Source: a virus
DNA: 29,211 nt
IMG/VR virus record: IMGVR_UViG_3300042509_000710
Coordinates: 1-29,211 of that record
Reading direction: 5' to 3' (one strand)
Position 1 is the first letter of the stretch. Every line of letters starts with the position of its first letter. The notes under the pieces were generated by a model, which saw only the letters and a program-made list of their open reading frames with translations, was not told the DNA's origin and searched no databases. Position numbers and translations under genes: made by a program. Positions 4,811 through 12,145 of the stretch are shown in pieces.

Positions 4811-7127
4811 ACTTGACAAGCCGAACGGCGGCCGGAACCGGTACCTGTTCGACCATGCGTCTGAGCTCTGACTTCGGCGTGTCGGCGAGCTCAGGCGCGC
4901 AGAATACGTGCTTTTTCGCGTCATACTCGCGCGACTTTAAGCGCCCCATGTCGACCCAGCCCGCCTCTTTAAGCGCATGTAAGAGCGCCGCTTGCGGTAT
5001 CTTCACGCCAGACGGCGCGCCATGCACAATACGCTCACAAAGCGCGTAGAACGGGCTCGCCACCACCCCTGTCGAGAACTCACCCAAGCGCGCGCGCATC
5101 ATATCGACTAGGTACGATTCAGCGGTAGAGCGCCCTTGCTCGACCATAATCATTTTCGCTTCGGTCAACGGCGGCGCAGCGCCTGGGTTGAATCGTGACA
5201 CGTCACGCTGATAGAGCCATCCTGCGGCCGTGGCAAGCCCGCCCGCCTGATACCAGTCCCATATCGCCTGCGCGTCACGCTCGGCCATTCTCGGCGCGTC
5301 TGAGTAGGTCACAAACCATCGCCGATCATCCGATGGCAGGCTAAGCGGCACGCGCTCATTCGAGAACGCTAAAACGAAAATGCGGTTCAGCGCTTGGTAC
5401 GGGTGCAGACCCTTGCGGTTCACCTGCAGGAACTCGGGCGGCGCTGCAATAATGGGCTTTAGATGGTTCTCGAGCGCGCGTCTATCTTTTGCTTCCGCTT
5501 GGCGCAGCTCTTCGAAGACCATCACCTCGGACTCGAGCGCATAACCCCACTGCGACATAATCTCTTCGTTGCGCACAATCGACACGTTCGCGAGCGACTC
5601 GCCACCAATGCCCCATAGCAGCGGTTGCCAGAGGGTATCCTTACCCGAGCCTGGGTTACCGATATGCAGCACCGCGTGATTAATCTTTTTGTTCGGGTTC
5701 TGCAGCTTGTAGGCCATCACGTTTAGCACATGCTCGCGCTCGGACACGTCCGGAATCATCCGCTCGACATGCTCGAGCCAGACGCGCGGGTTACCGGTGG
5801 TTGCCACCGGCCGGTGATCAATCCAGCGATTACCGTACACCTGCCCCTCACGCGCCACTTGGACGCTCTCGCCTGCCGCGTAGGTGATACCGGCCAACGT
5901 CAAGGCGCCCAGCTTCTGGCGGTTCTCATCGAAACAGACGGACGCCTCAATGCGGCGCTTGGTCTTACTCGGATGAATCGAGAAACAGGTCACATGCCGA
6001 TAGAGCGCATTGAAGGTACCGCGCGCGATCTCGCGGCGGTCGTGCAGGTCGAAATAAGCGTCTTCGGACTCGATATAGGCGTAGCGGGTATACCAGTCGG
6101 CCTTCTCGACTCGGTCGCGCTGTTTTTTCTCAACATCGGCGATTATCTCAGCCGCGGTATCGGGAAATGCTTCGGTCGGGGTCAACTGCGACAGGGTATG
6201 GCTCATCGTCTGCGCCAGCAGCTCGTCACGCAGTCCAGGCGCGTGCTTGGGGCCGCCATTGGCCGCCACCCAATCGAGGAACACGTTCGAGTCTAAGTCG
6301 ATGCAGTGCGAGTGCAGGCAGCAGTACGAGCGCGTAGCAGGGCTGTAGCGCCCTTCCGGGTTGCCATCGGTATGCTCGGCACTGTTCGGGCAGATGACGC
6401 CTGCCCACCCTGCAGGATTCGGTAGCGACAGCAACACCCCCTGCCCCGAGAGCCACGCCATCACGTCATCGGCCCCATCATCCGACAAGCGGATCGGGCG
6501 CACGCCGAGCGACTCGGCAGGCGCAGGTGTCACGCCAAGCGCGTCGCAAATAGCCTCGAGGGTGTACTCGCGCTCGGGATGAAACTCGACCAGCTGTGCA
6601 GCGAACCGGTCGCGCCCGGGCTTTAGATTGATCGACCCCGGCAGACGGAAGTTGCGCACGGCATTGCAGGCGCCGGGGTCGGTGTAGCCTGCGTCAGCGA
6701 TCGCTTTGATGGCTGCAGCGTACTCGGCCTTCGTTGGCTGATCGTCTAGGCTAAACGCATAGCCCCACTGGAACGATCCAGCGGACGTCTCGATGATCCA
6801 TGTCGGCGGCAGCTGCGGCGTCTTCGGCGCCTTGATCGGGTCGCCTACGTCGTCTAACACCATGACTAGGACGTACTCGCAATTCGCGGCAGACGCGCCC
6901 GGCTTACCATCGACGAACCGCTCGACGATAAACGACGCCGTGTTGCCGTACCATGCCTGATCGGGCTTGATCTTGCGCGCGTCGGGTAGCGCAGCAGGCC
7001 ATGTGCATTTGATCGCACCATCGGCATGGAACTGCAGCTCACCGTCTTTCAGTTGTGGCTTTTGGCGCACAATCAGCGCCGTCTCGCCTTCAGGCGCGAG
7101 TTTTGTGTAATAATCAAGAAATTCCAA
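4809..7127 (-). CDS. Bifunctional primase-helicase (RepB/AEP-type primase domain plus D5/DUF5906-type helicase)
   Basis: 772 residues; acts at the replication fork to synthesise primers and unwind DNA. The N-terminal third resembles archaeo-eukaryotic primases: LVMVLDDVGDP at about 90-97 carries acidic residues, and PPTWIIETSAGSFQWGYAF and AVRNFRLPGSINLK follow as in RepB-type primases. A probable zinc site lies at about 247-275 (ICPNSAEHT, YCCLHSHC). The C-terminal half has Walker A GNPGSGKDT at about 490, an acidic VMVFEEL segment and the helicase segment SDDRRWFVTYSD, typical of D5/SF3-related phage helicases. The start is TTG at 7127, supported by GGAGG six bases upstream; no ATG is nearby. 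It is the last gene of the replication operon. Confidence 0.88.
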   Translation of the reverse strand: MEFLDYYTKLAPEGETALIVRQKPQLKDGELQFHADGAIKCTWPAALPDARKIKPDQAWYGNTASFIVERFVDGKPGASAANCEYVLVMVLDDVGDPIKAPKTPQLPPTWIIETSAGSFQWGYAFSLDDQPTKAEYAAAIKAIADAGYTDPGACNAVRNFRLPGSINLKPGRDRFAAQLVEFHPEREYTLEAICDALGVTPAPAESLGVRPIRLSDDGADDVMAWLSGQGVLLSLPNPAGWAGVICPNSAEHTDGNPEGRYSPATRSYCCLHSHCIDLDSNVFLDWVAANGGPKHAPGLRDELLAQTMSHTLSQLTPTEAFPDTAAEIIADVEKKQRDRVEKADWYTRYAYIESEDAYFDLHDRREIARGTFNALYRHVTCFSIHPSKTKRRIEASVCFDENRQKLGALTLAGITYAAGESVQVAREGQVYGNRWIDHRPVATTGNPRVWLEHVERMIPDVSEREHVLNVMAYKLQNPNKKINHAVLHIGNPGSGKDTLWQPLLWGIGGESLANVSIVRNEEIMSQWGYALESEVMVFEELRQAEAKDRRALENHLKPIIAAPPEFLQVNRKGLHPYQALNRIFVLAFSNERVPLSLPSDDRRWFVTYSDAPRMAERDAQAIWDWYQAGGLATAAGWLYQRDVSRFNPGAAPPLTEAKMIMVEQGRSTAESYLVDMMRARLGEFSTGVVASPFYALCERIVHGAPSGVKIPQAALLHALKEAGWVDMGRLKSREYDAKKHVFCAPELADTPKSELRRMVEQVPVPAAVRLVK

Positions 7128-7147
7128 GTGACCCCTCCATTTGGTTG

Positions 7148-7176
7148 AGCCGCCCTGCCAGGCGGCTTTTTTATTT
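7148..7176 (+). terminator. Plus-oriented hairpin and T-tract inside the minus-strand replication operon
   Basis: AGCCGCC (7148-7154), CTGCCA loop, GGCGGCT (7161-7167), then TTTTTATTTT on the plus strand. It looks like a standard intrinsic terminator but faces against the flanking genes. It could stop antisense transcription running in from the left. On the minus strand no U-tract follows the hairpin, so it should not end the operon. Confidence 0.6.
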
Positions 7177-9159
7177 TCCGTACCGCTCCATTACTTTAAC
7201 GCCTGCCTTCAGGGGCAACCCTTGCGCCCATGCAGGCGCCGTACACATGACCTCGACTAACCGCTGCTTGGATGCTTCAGGGTCAGCGGCCTCGAGAACG
7301 ATCTCATCATGAACGTGTAGGACTGTTTCGGGAAGTTGGCGTAAAGAATGCCGCAGCAAGTCGTGCGCGATTGCCTGCGTTATGTTCTCACAGGCGAGTC
7401 CCCTCCACAAGCGCGCTCTCGGCCATTCCTTCGCATCCGCTGCAGGCTTCCATGCCGCCTTGACGTAGGTGATCTCGTCACCCTCGAACTTAGCAAATGG
7501 ATAGCATAGGATGCGCCCTGACGGCAACGCGTACCACAGGTGCTGACCGTCATACATGTAGGTGATGCGACCGACCGGGAACTCGCGCCCTGGGTTGCGT
7601 AGCGCACGCGTGTACGCCTCTTCGAGCTTGCTCCAGTAGCGCACCGCCCACGGATTAGCGCGACGCCATGCGTCAACGATCCGGCGGGAGTCGGACTCGG
7701 GCAGCACGATGCCGTAATTGCGGCCCATCGCCGAGAACGCGCCGACCGAGCCACCGAAGCCGAGCGAGAGAATCGCGACCTTGCCGATCTGGCGCTCCTC
7801 GGACTCGTCGCCGATGTCCTCCTCGGGCATACGGTAGATGCCTGCGGCTTCGCGCTTATAAATGTCGCGCCCCTGTCGGAAGACGTCCAGCACCGACTCG
7901 GCCTGCGGGTCAGCGGACGCCCACGGCGTGACGCGTGCCTCGATGGCTGACCAGTCGGCGACAACGAAGGAGTGTCCGGGCGCAGGGATCAATGCGGGCC
8001 GGAGCATTCCCCGGAGAACATCTGTAATGCGTTTTCCAAATCTTGGGGTGACGCTGTGGCCTCGCACCATAGCGTGGCGTACTGCGTCGGGTTCTTTGGC
8101 GCACTTACGAGTGAAGTTGTGAACCTGGGCGCCGTAGGAGCTGGCGCGGCCAGTGGCTGATCCACCAGCGAAAACGAATGCGCCCCGTACGCGATGGTCT
8201 TCAACATCCGCGAGAGCTGCAAGGCGGCTGAACTTTGCGACCGAAGACGCCCAGAGGTCGTCCGCACATTGAATGACGTCCGCAACATTGGCCGGAATCT
8301 CATCGGGGTTTTCCTCTGCAAAGTTAAGCAAGTTAGCGCGAACGGCCTTATCGATACTGTACTTCTTTTCGCCGTCTTTGTAGACCACCATCATCTCTTT
8401 CGCCTGCGGCCCGACGCGCTCCAGCACCCACTCACGCATGCGCGGACTGCGCACGGACTTGATCTCACCCTCAGTCACTTCGGCGACAATCCGCTCGATG
8501 TCGTCGGTTTCCTGCGACGCGTAGCTGATCGCGGCTTGCGAAAGCGGCAGGTCAAGCAACACGCCACGATCGTTAATGCGCTCATTGACGTGGTAATCGA
8601 GCAGCTCGTCGTCTGATAGGTCGCGCATGGCCTTACTGATGGCGCGCATGGCACGGACGTCCTGCTCGCAGTACGCGATCATCTCCGCCATCAAGGCCGG
8701 GTCATTATTGAAGGTGCCGTCAGCGCGAGGTACTGATAGAAGTCTAATAAGTTGCGATCCTCGATGATCTTTTCGCATAACACTGCTAATGGCGCGTCCG
8801 ACGTCTTCAAGGCTGCCCGGTAGGCAGTTAGCACGCGCTTGAGTAGCGGTGCAGTAGAACTGCTCAAGCGCAGGCCGGGGTACGCCAAAATCTTGGCATA
8901 AGATGTTCCAAAAGATCTGACGATCAAAACCGGCGTTATGAAACCGCAGTTGTTTACCAGCGCGAATGTGTTCTGATACTGACTCAGGGAATGGTTGATC
9001 TGGCGTCCATGTCTGTACATCGTCGTCTCCAATAGCATAGGAAAAGCACAGAATGGTTGTGCTTGCGTCTAAGCTGTAGTTGTACCCGCCGCGCGACGGA
9101 AGGTCGCACCGGCTTCTCGTTTCGAAATCACCCCAAAGTATTGTCACGCCAGCCACCAT
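7171..9159 (-). CDS. Family A DNA polymerase with 3'-5' exonuclease domain
   Basis: About 662 residues; the phage replicative polymerase. The exonuclease domain shows the DFET motif at residues 11-14, HNAGFDRQIF as ExoII and YCEQDVRAM as ExoIII. The polymerase domain shows motif A DWSAIEARV at about 402, motif B RQIGKVAILSLGFGG at about 457-471 and motif C HVHDEI at about 617. Length and order fit phage family A enzymes without a 5' nuclease. The start is uncertain: ATG 9159 is used here. GTG 9147 would overlap the endonuclease stop as GTGA, and TTG 9165 is also open; none has a clear ribosome site. The upstream homing endonuclease may have displaced the original leader. Confidence 0.95.
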   Translation of the reverse strand: MVAGVTILWGDFETRSRCDLPSRGGYNYSLDASTTILCFSYAIGDDDVQTWTPDQPFPESVSEHIRAGKQLRFHNAGFDRQIFWNILCQDFGVPRPALEQFYCTATQARANCLPGSLEDVGRAISSVMRKDHRGSQLIRLLSVPRADGTFNNDPALMAEMIAYCEQDVRAMRAISKAMRDLSDDELLDYHVNERINDRGVLLDLPLSQAAISYASQETDDIERIVAEVTEGEIKSVRSPRMREWVLERVGPQAKEMMVVYKDGEKKYSIDKAVRANLLNFAEENPDEIPANVADVIQCADDLWASSVAKFSRLAALADVEDHRVRGAFVFAGGSATGRASSYGAQVHNFTRKCAKEPDAVRHAMVRGHSVTPRFGKRITDVLRGMLRPALIPAPGHSFVVADWSAIEARVTPWASADPQAESVLDVFRQGRDIYKREAAGIYRMPEEDIGDESEERQIGKVAILSLGFGGSVGAFSAMGRNYGIVLPESDSRRIVDAWRRANPWAVRYWSKLEEAYTRALRNPGREFPVGRITYMYDGQHLWYALPSGRILCYPFAKFEGDEITYVKAAWKPAADAKEWPRARLWRGLACENITQAIAHDLLRHSLRQLPETVLHVHDEIVLEAADPEASKQRLVEVMCTAPAWAQGLPLKAGVKVMERYGK

Positions 9160-9653
9160 ACGCAACCGTAGGCGGGGCGATTTTTGGCTAATGCGTGGCT
9201 TATGCCGCCTGTTTGTTTGCCGCGCATGGCTATCTCAGCTTCTATCAAACTATTGAATGAATAGACTAAGCCTGTGGCTATTGATATGCCTTTTACTTTT
9301 TTCTCTGGCTTTACTCTTCGCCCCGCAGCTAACGCGTGCTGTACGTTTTCTTTGCGGCTAACCCACTCTAAGTTTTCAACGCGGTTGTCTGTTCGGATAA
9401 AATTTTTATGGTTGACTTCGGTATAACCTTTTGGGTTACGCAAAAATGCCTTGGCCACCAATTGATGAATTGTGCAAACTTTGCGCGTGCGTTTACCGCC
9501 TTTATACAAATGCACGCACAAATACCCGTGCGTCATTCTGTTTGGCTTAAGGTAATCGTGCGTCGTCCTAGACCAAACATGGCCTTCGGTTGATACCTCA
9601 TACCGGCCTTCATACCCGGCTATGGGCTTCCACTGTACGTTTAGATTTTTCAT
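9144..9653 (-). CDS. HNH homing endonuclease with NUMOD4 and NUMOD1-type modules
   Basis: 169 residues. Residues about 7-30 (WKPIAGYEGRYEVSTEGHVWS) form a NUMOD4 module. Residues about 62-105 form the HNH fold, with IHQLVAKAF, the catalytic-type NHKNFIRTDNR and NLEWVSRKENVQHA. The C-terminal part (GISIATGLVYSFNSLIEA to GGISHAL) resembles the DNA-binding NUMOD1 repeat. Free-standing endonucleases of this class spread by cutting alleles that lack them and often sit beside polymerase genes, as here. No ribosome site is visible at ATG 9653. It overlaps the polymerase start region by up to 22 bp. Confidence 0.9.
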   Translation of the reverse strand: MKNLNVQWKPIAGYEGRYEVSTEGHVWSRTTHDYLKPNRMTHGYLCVHLYKGGKRTRKVCTIHQLVAKAFLRNPKGYTEVNHKNFIRTDNRVENLEWVSRKENVQHALAAGRRVKPEKKVKGISIATGLVYSFNSLIEAEIAMRGKQTGGISHALAKNRPAYGCVWWLA

Positions 9654-9663
9654 AGTGTAGGGG

Positions 9664-9815
9664 TGGCTCCGGTCATTCGACCGCTGTCAGGCAGATCCGA
9701 CCAAGGGTACCTGACATCAAAATGACCAGAGCCATAGAAAGGGTGGGCCTACTCGCTGCGTCCGGCTTTCTCATGCTGGTGGTGCGTTCCAGCTTCCGGC
9801 ATCCGCTTTGGGCCC
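9664..9815 (-). ncRNA. Strongly structured intergenic RNA segment upstream of the homing endonuclease
   Basis: Two folded units fill the gap 9654-9822. Unit one pairs TGGCTC (9664-9669) with GAGCCA (9729-9734), GGTCATT (9671-9677) with AATGACC (9721-9727) and TGTCAGG (9685-9691) with CCTGACA (9710-9716): 20 bp of nested stem around one mismatch and one internal loop. Unit two pairs GGGCC (9745-9749) with GGCCC (9811-9815), CCGG (9762-9765) with CCGG (9796-9799) and GCTGG (9775-9779) with CCAGC (9789-9793). No T-tract follows on the minus strand, so it is not a simple terminator. It could be a leader, an RNA-processing site or the relic of an intron that travelled with the endonuclease. Confidence 0.5.
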
Positions 9816-9822
9816 GTGTTAC

Positions 9823-10467
9823 TTAACCGCGACGACGACGTGCTGGTGCAGCCTCGGCAGCAGGCGCTGCTTCTTCTGCAGGCGCTTCGTCGCGCTCGCC
9901 GTCCATGCCGACCCACTCGACAATCTCAAAGACTGGCGTGAAGATGCGACCGTACGACTTGTGCTGATAGTGGTCTTTCTTCAGACGCACGATCGGCACC
10001 GGCTTGCTTTGGTCTTTCTCAACTTGCTGCGCAATAGCCACGGCAAGCGTATTGACCGCACTCTTGCCGCCGACTGACGTGACGGTGTAGCGTGCTTCCA
10101 CCCCTTGGTCTTCGCCAGAGACGCACTTCAGCGACATGCCGACCTGCTTTTGCCATCCATTCTTAGCGCCGCCGGGAGCGACGTCAATTTCAGGTAGCGG
10201 ATCGGTGACCGGCGCCATCTTCTCACCCAAGACCTCACCGTCACCCCATGCGATGTAACCATGCACGAAAGAAAACGGATTGATCGCCCAAGTCGACTCA
10301 GCTTCGACTTCGGTTTGGTCTGCACCAAACACCCAATGGCCGGTCTTGTCCATTTTCAGGATGACCGACCCTGCTGGGCCGACTTCAGTCTCAAGCGCAC
10401 GCAGCGCGGTAGAGAGGGTAGATACTGCAGGCAGGTTAGCGCCTTTGAAGGTTACGATATTGGACAT
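9823..10467 (-). CDS. Putative ssDNA-binding-type replication protein (214 aa)
   Basis: No domain is directly recognised. The protein begins MSNIVTFKGANLPAV, is beta-rich through the centre, and ends in an Ala/Glu/Pro-rich tail closing with RRRRG. The gene order nuclease (DUF2800-like), this gene, polymerase is the same as the DUF2800-DUF2815-polymerase order I know from other phages, where the middle protein is thought to bind ssDNA; that is the basis for the suggested role. ATG 10467 has a strong AAGGAG eight bases upstream, within a 12-nt leader that is repeated before gene 11603-11782. Confidence 0.55.
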   Translation of the reverse strand: MSNIVTFKGANLPAVSTLSTALRALETEVGPAGSVILKMDKTGHWVFGADQTEVEAESTWAINPFSFVHGYIAWGDGEVLGEKMAPVTDPLPEIDVAPGGAKNGWQKQVGMSLKCVSGEDQGVEARYTVTSVGGKSAVNTLAVAIAQQVEKDQSKPVPIVRLKKDHYQHKSYGRIFTPVFEIVEWVGMDGERDEAPAEEAAPAAEAAPARRRRG

Positions 10468-10478
10468 GACTGTACTCC
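10467..10478 (-). promoter_or_regulatory. Repeated 12-nt ribosome-site leader, copy 1
   Basis: Minus strand GGAGTACAGTCA, with GGAG as the ribosome site and the last A being the first base of the start codon. The identical 12-mer precedes the first gene of the same operon at 11784-11795. It may be chance, a duplicated leader, or a site for shared translational control. Confidence 0.4.
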
Positions 10479-11603
10479 TTATTGAAGTTTAGAGAGGGCT
10501 GCAGTTAACTGCTTCCCGATTTGCAACACCGCTGGCCTCGGATCAGAGTCCGGTGCCAACGTATCGCCCGATGAGATAGCAACCACCATCTCAGCGGGAA
10601 ATTCGATTTTAGCCTTTTTCAGCGTCTTCTCGAGCTGTGCAGGCGACTTTATTTTTACTGGCTCGTACGCGTCCTTGATATTGTTCGCGTCAACCCATGC
10701 TTCGATCTTTGCGTCACTCACCCACTGACGCGTCGCACGTTTGGCGACCAGTTTGTAACCTGGCACCGGGTGTCCGTTTTCAAGCATCTGAAACGCTAAC
10801 GCACGCAGGTCACGCAGATAGTCCTCGATCGCGTCCGCCTGCTGTAGCTGCTGACTGATCTGCTCAGCAGGCAGGTTCACCAGTTGCAACTTCAACGCAC
10901 GTTCAACAGCGCCAGTCATCTGCGGACAGATCGGCTTGGCCGTACACCAGCGGCAGTGATCACCCGTCTGCATCGGTGGCTCTGGCCAGGAGGACAGGTT
11001 AACCGCGTAGCGCAGCTCTTGCTCGAACTCACGCACACGCTCGAACGTCGTCACCCAACGACGGATCATCGGCGGCTGCACGATGATGCACTCGATCTCG
11101 TCAGCGCCTTCGAACACCCACTTGGCGGCTTCGGTGCGCATGGCAGCGGCTGCGTAGAACAGCAACTGCGGATTCTCAACGGCGTCAACGACTACCCCGT
11201 CACCGAACTTCCAATCGATAACGAATGCACGGTTATCACGGCGGCCAAGCAAATCAGTGCTGCCGAAAACATCAGGTAGAAAATCACCAAAGCCAACGCG
11301 AGTCTCAACCATGTACTCCATTCGCTTGTCCGGATCAATTTCATCGAGGGCCGCGAGAGCGGGAATAATTTTCTCATCGATTAGCTCCTGTGTGAGTACC
11401 TGATCCTTGTATGCGGCACCGATGCACTGCTCGGGCTTCTTGTCGAACTCCAGCAACTCGGCGATCACATTGTGCAGCAGCGTGCCGCGGTCGGCGTGTT
11501 CGTTAGAGGGTTTGGGCGGCATCTTGGCGCACAAGGCGACCGACGCCGGGCAGTTGATGACGCGCTTGGCGGTGGAACCGCCGACGATATTAGAGTGACT
11601 CAT
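10479..11603 (-). CDS. PD-(D/E)XK nuclease, DUF2800/Cas4-AddB-like, with probable Fe-S cluster
   Basis: 374 residues; probably an exonuclease for recombination or DNA processing during replication. The nuclease core shows the helix GTLLHNVIAELLEF, the acidic DVFGSTDLL and the D-x-K motif IDWKFG at about 129-134. A lone N-terminal cysteine (C18 in INCPASVALC) and a late cluster HCRWCTAKPICPQM at about 218-228 reproduce the one-plus-three cysteine layout that holds a 4Fe-4S cluster in Cas4 and AddB. The start overlaps the upstream stop as TAATG. It is followed by the ssDNA-binding-type gene. Confidence 0.8.
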   Translation of the reverse strand: MSHSNIVGGSTAKRVINCPASVALCAKMPPKPSNEHADRGTLLHNVIAELLEFDKKPEQCIGAAYKDQVLTQELIDEKIIPALAALDEIDPDKRMEYMVETRVGFGDFLPDVFGSTDLLGRRDNRAFVIDWKFGDGVVVDAVENPQLLFYAAAAMRTEAAKWVFEGADEIECIIVQPPMIRRWVTTFERVREFEQELRYAVNLSSWPEPPMQTGDHCRWCTAKPICPQMTGAVERALKLQLVNLPAEQISQQLQQADAIEDYLRDLRALAFQMLENGHPVPGYKLVAKRATRQWVSDAKIEAWVDANNIKDAYEPVKIKSPAQLEKTLKKAKIEFPAEMVVAISSGDTLAPDSDPRPAVLQIGKQLTAALSKLQ

Positions 11604-11782
11604 TATTTCACCCCCACTGGCTCGTTACGCCATGAACTAGACAGGCGTTGACGCAACAACAGCAGTACCGGCGCAGCCGTTTCGTCGTAAACGCCGGGAT
11701 CGGTTTTGATGATGACCTCGATTAGGTCTAATGCTGCTTGCAGGGCTGTGCCGTCTGCATCAAAAATGTCTTCTACATTCAT
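11603..11782 (-). CDS. Small acidic hypothetical protein, first gene of the replication operon (59 aa)
   Basis: Begins MNVEDIFDADGTALQAALDL, predicted largely helical with an acidic N-terminal half and a basic end (RQRLSSSWRNEPVGVK). Start ATG 11782 is preceded by GGGAG nine bases upstream. It is translationally coupled to the nuclease gene (TAATG). No family recognised. Confidence 0.7.
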   Translation of the reverse strand: MNVEDIFDADGTALQAALDLIEVIIKTDPGVYDETAAPVLLLLRQRLSSSWRNEPVGVK

Positions 11783-11783
11783 T

Positions 11784-11795
11784 TGACTGTACTCC
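11784..11795 (-). promoter_or_regulatory. Repeated 12-nt ribosome-site leader, copy 2
   Basis: Minus strand GGAGTACAGTCA immediately before the start codon of the 59-aa protein, identical to the leader at 10467-10478. Confidence 0.4.
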
Positions 11796-11815
11796 CGTGT
11801 AGTGATTGAGCCTCG

Positions 11816-11844
11816 ACTGTAGCCCCTAAAATAATCCTTGTCAA
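11816..11844 (-). promoter_or_regulatory. Sigma70-type promoter of the replication operon
   Basis: Minus strand: perfect -35 TTGACA at 11844-11839, 17-bp spacer, -10 TACAGT at 11821-11816. The predicted start near 11809 leaves a leader of about 27 nt containing GGGAG. Its -35 occupies the same base pairs as the -35 of the opposite promoter. Confidence 0.75.
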
Positions 11845-11866
11845 ATACTTTTTTAGCCTTTATATT
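11838..11866 (+). promoter_or_regulatory. Sigma70-type promoter of the right accessory operon, giving a leaderless mRNA
   Basis: Plus strand: -35 TTGTCA at 11838-11843, 17-bp spacer, -10 TATATT at 11861-11866. The start codon at 11873 lies seven bases after the -10, where transcription should begin, and no ribosome site precedes it. The first gene would therefore be read from a transcript without a leader. Confidence 0.7.
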
Positions 11867-11872
11867 TGCGCC

Positions 11873-12145
11873 ATGTTAGAAAAAGAAATCGAGAAATACT
11901 TTGTCTGGACGGTCGAGCGTGCTGGCGGCAGAACGTACAAGTTCAAGTCGCCAACGCAACGCGGCGTGAGTGACCGCATTGCTTGTCTGCCTGATGGCAG
12001 CACATGGTTTGTCGAATTGAAAACCAAAGCCGGACGGTTGTCAGAGCTACAAAAAATATTTCGCAACGACGTACTGTTGCTAAAACAAAACTACGCCTGT
12101 TTATGGTCGAGGGAGATGGTTGATGAATGGATTAAACAGAGATGA
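11873..12145 (+). CDS. VRR-NUC domain nuclease (90 aa)
   Basis: A stand-alone VRR-NUC protein, a branch of the PD-(D/E)XK nucleases found widely in phages and thought to cut DNA junctions or structured DNA. Residues E3 and E15 lie in the first helix, then GVSDRIACL with D34 and FVELKTKAG with E48 and K50 supply the catalytic D, E-x-K set, followed by the LSELQ helix. Full length for the phage single-domain type. It starts the rightward operon directly behind its promoter and overlaps the next gene. Confidence 0.88.
   Translation: MLEKEIEKYFVWTVERAGGRTYKFKSPTQRGVSDRIACLPDGSTWFVELKTKAGRLSELQKIFRNDVLLLKQNYACLWSREMVDEWIKQR

Noticed and set aside
5730-6296. 188-codon plus-strand open frame
   Set aside because: Antisense to the primase-helicase, whose domains are clear across this stretch.
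7380-7964. 194-codon minus-strand open frame
   Set aside because: Lies in another frame of the polymerase gene over its motif A and B region; Arg/Ser-rich product typical of a shadow frame.
9664-9734. Intrinsic terminator
   Set aside because: No T-tract follows the hairpin on the minus strand.
9654-9822. tRNA gene
   Set aside because: The segment folds strongly but no TTCGA/TTCAA T-loop, anticodon arm or CCA-ready acceptor stem could be placed.
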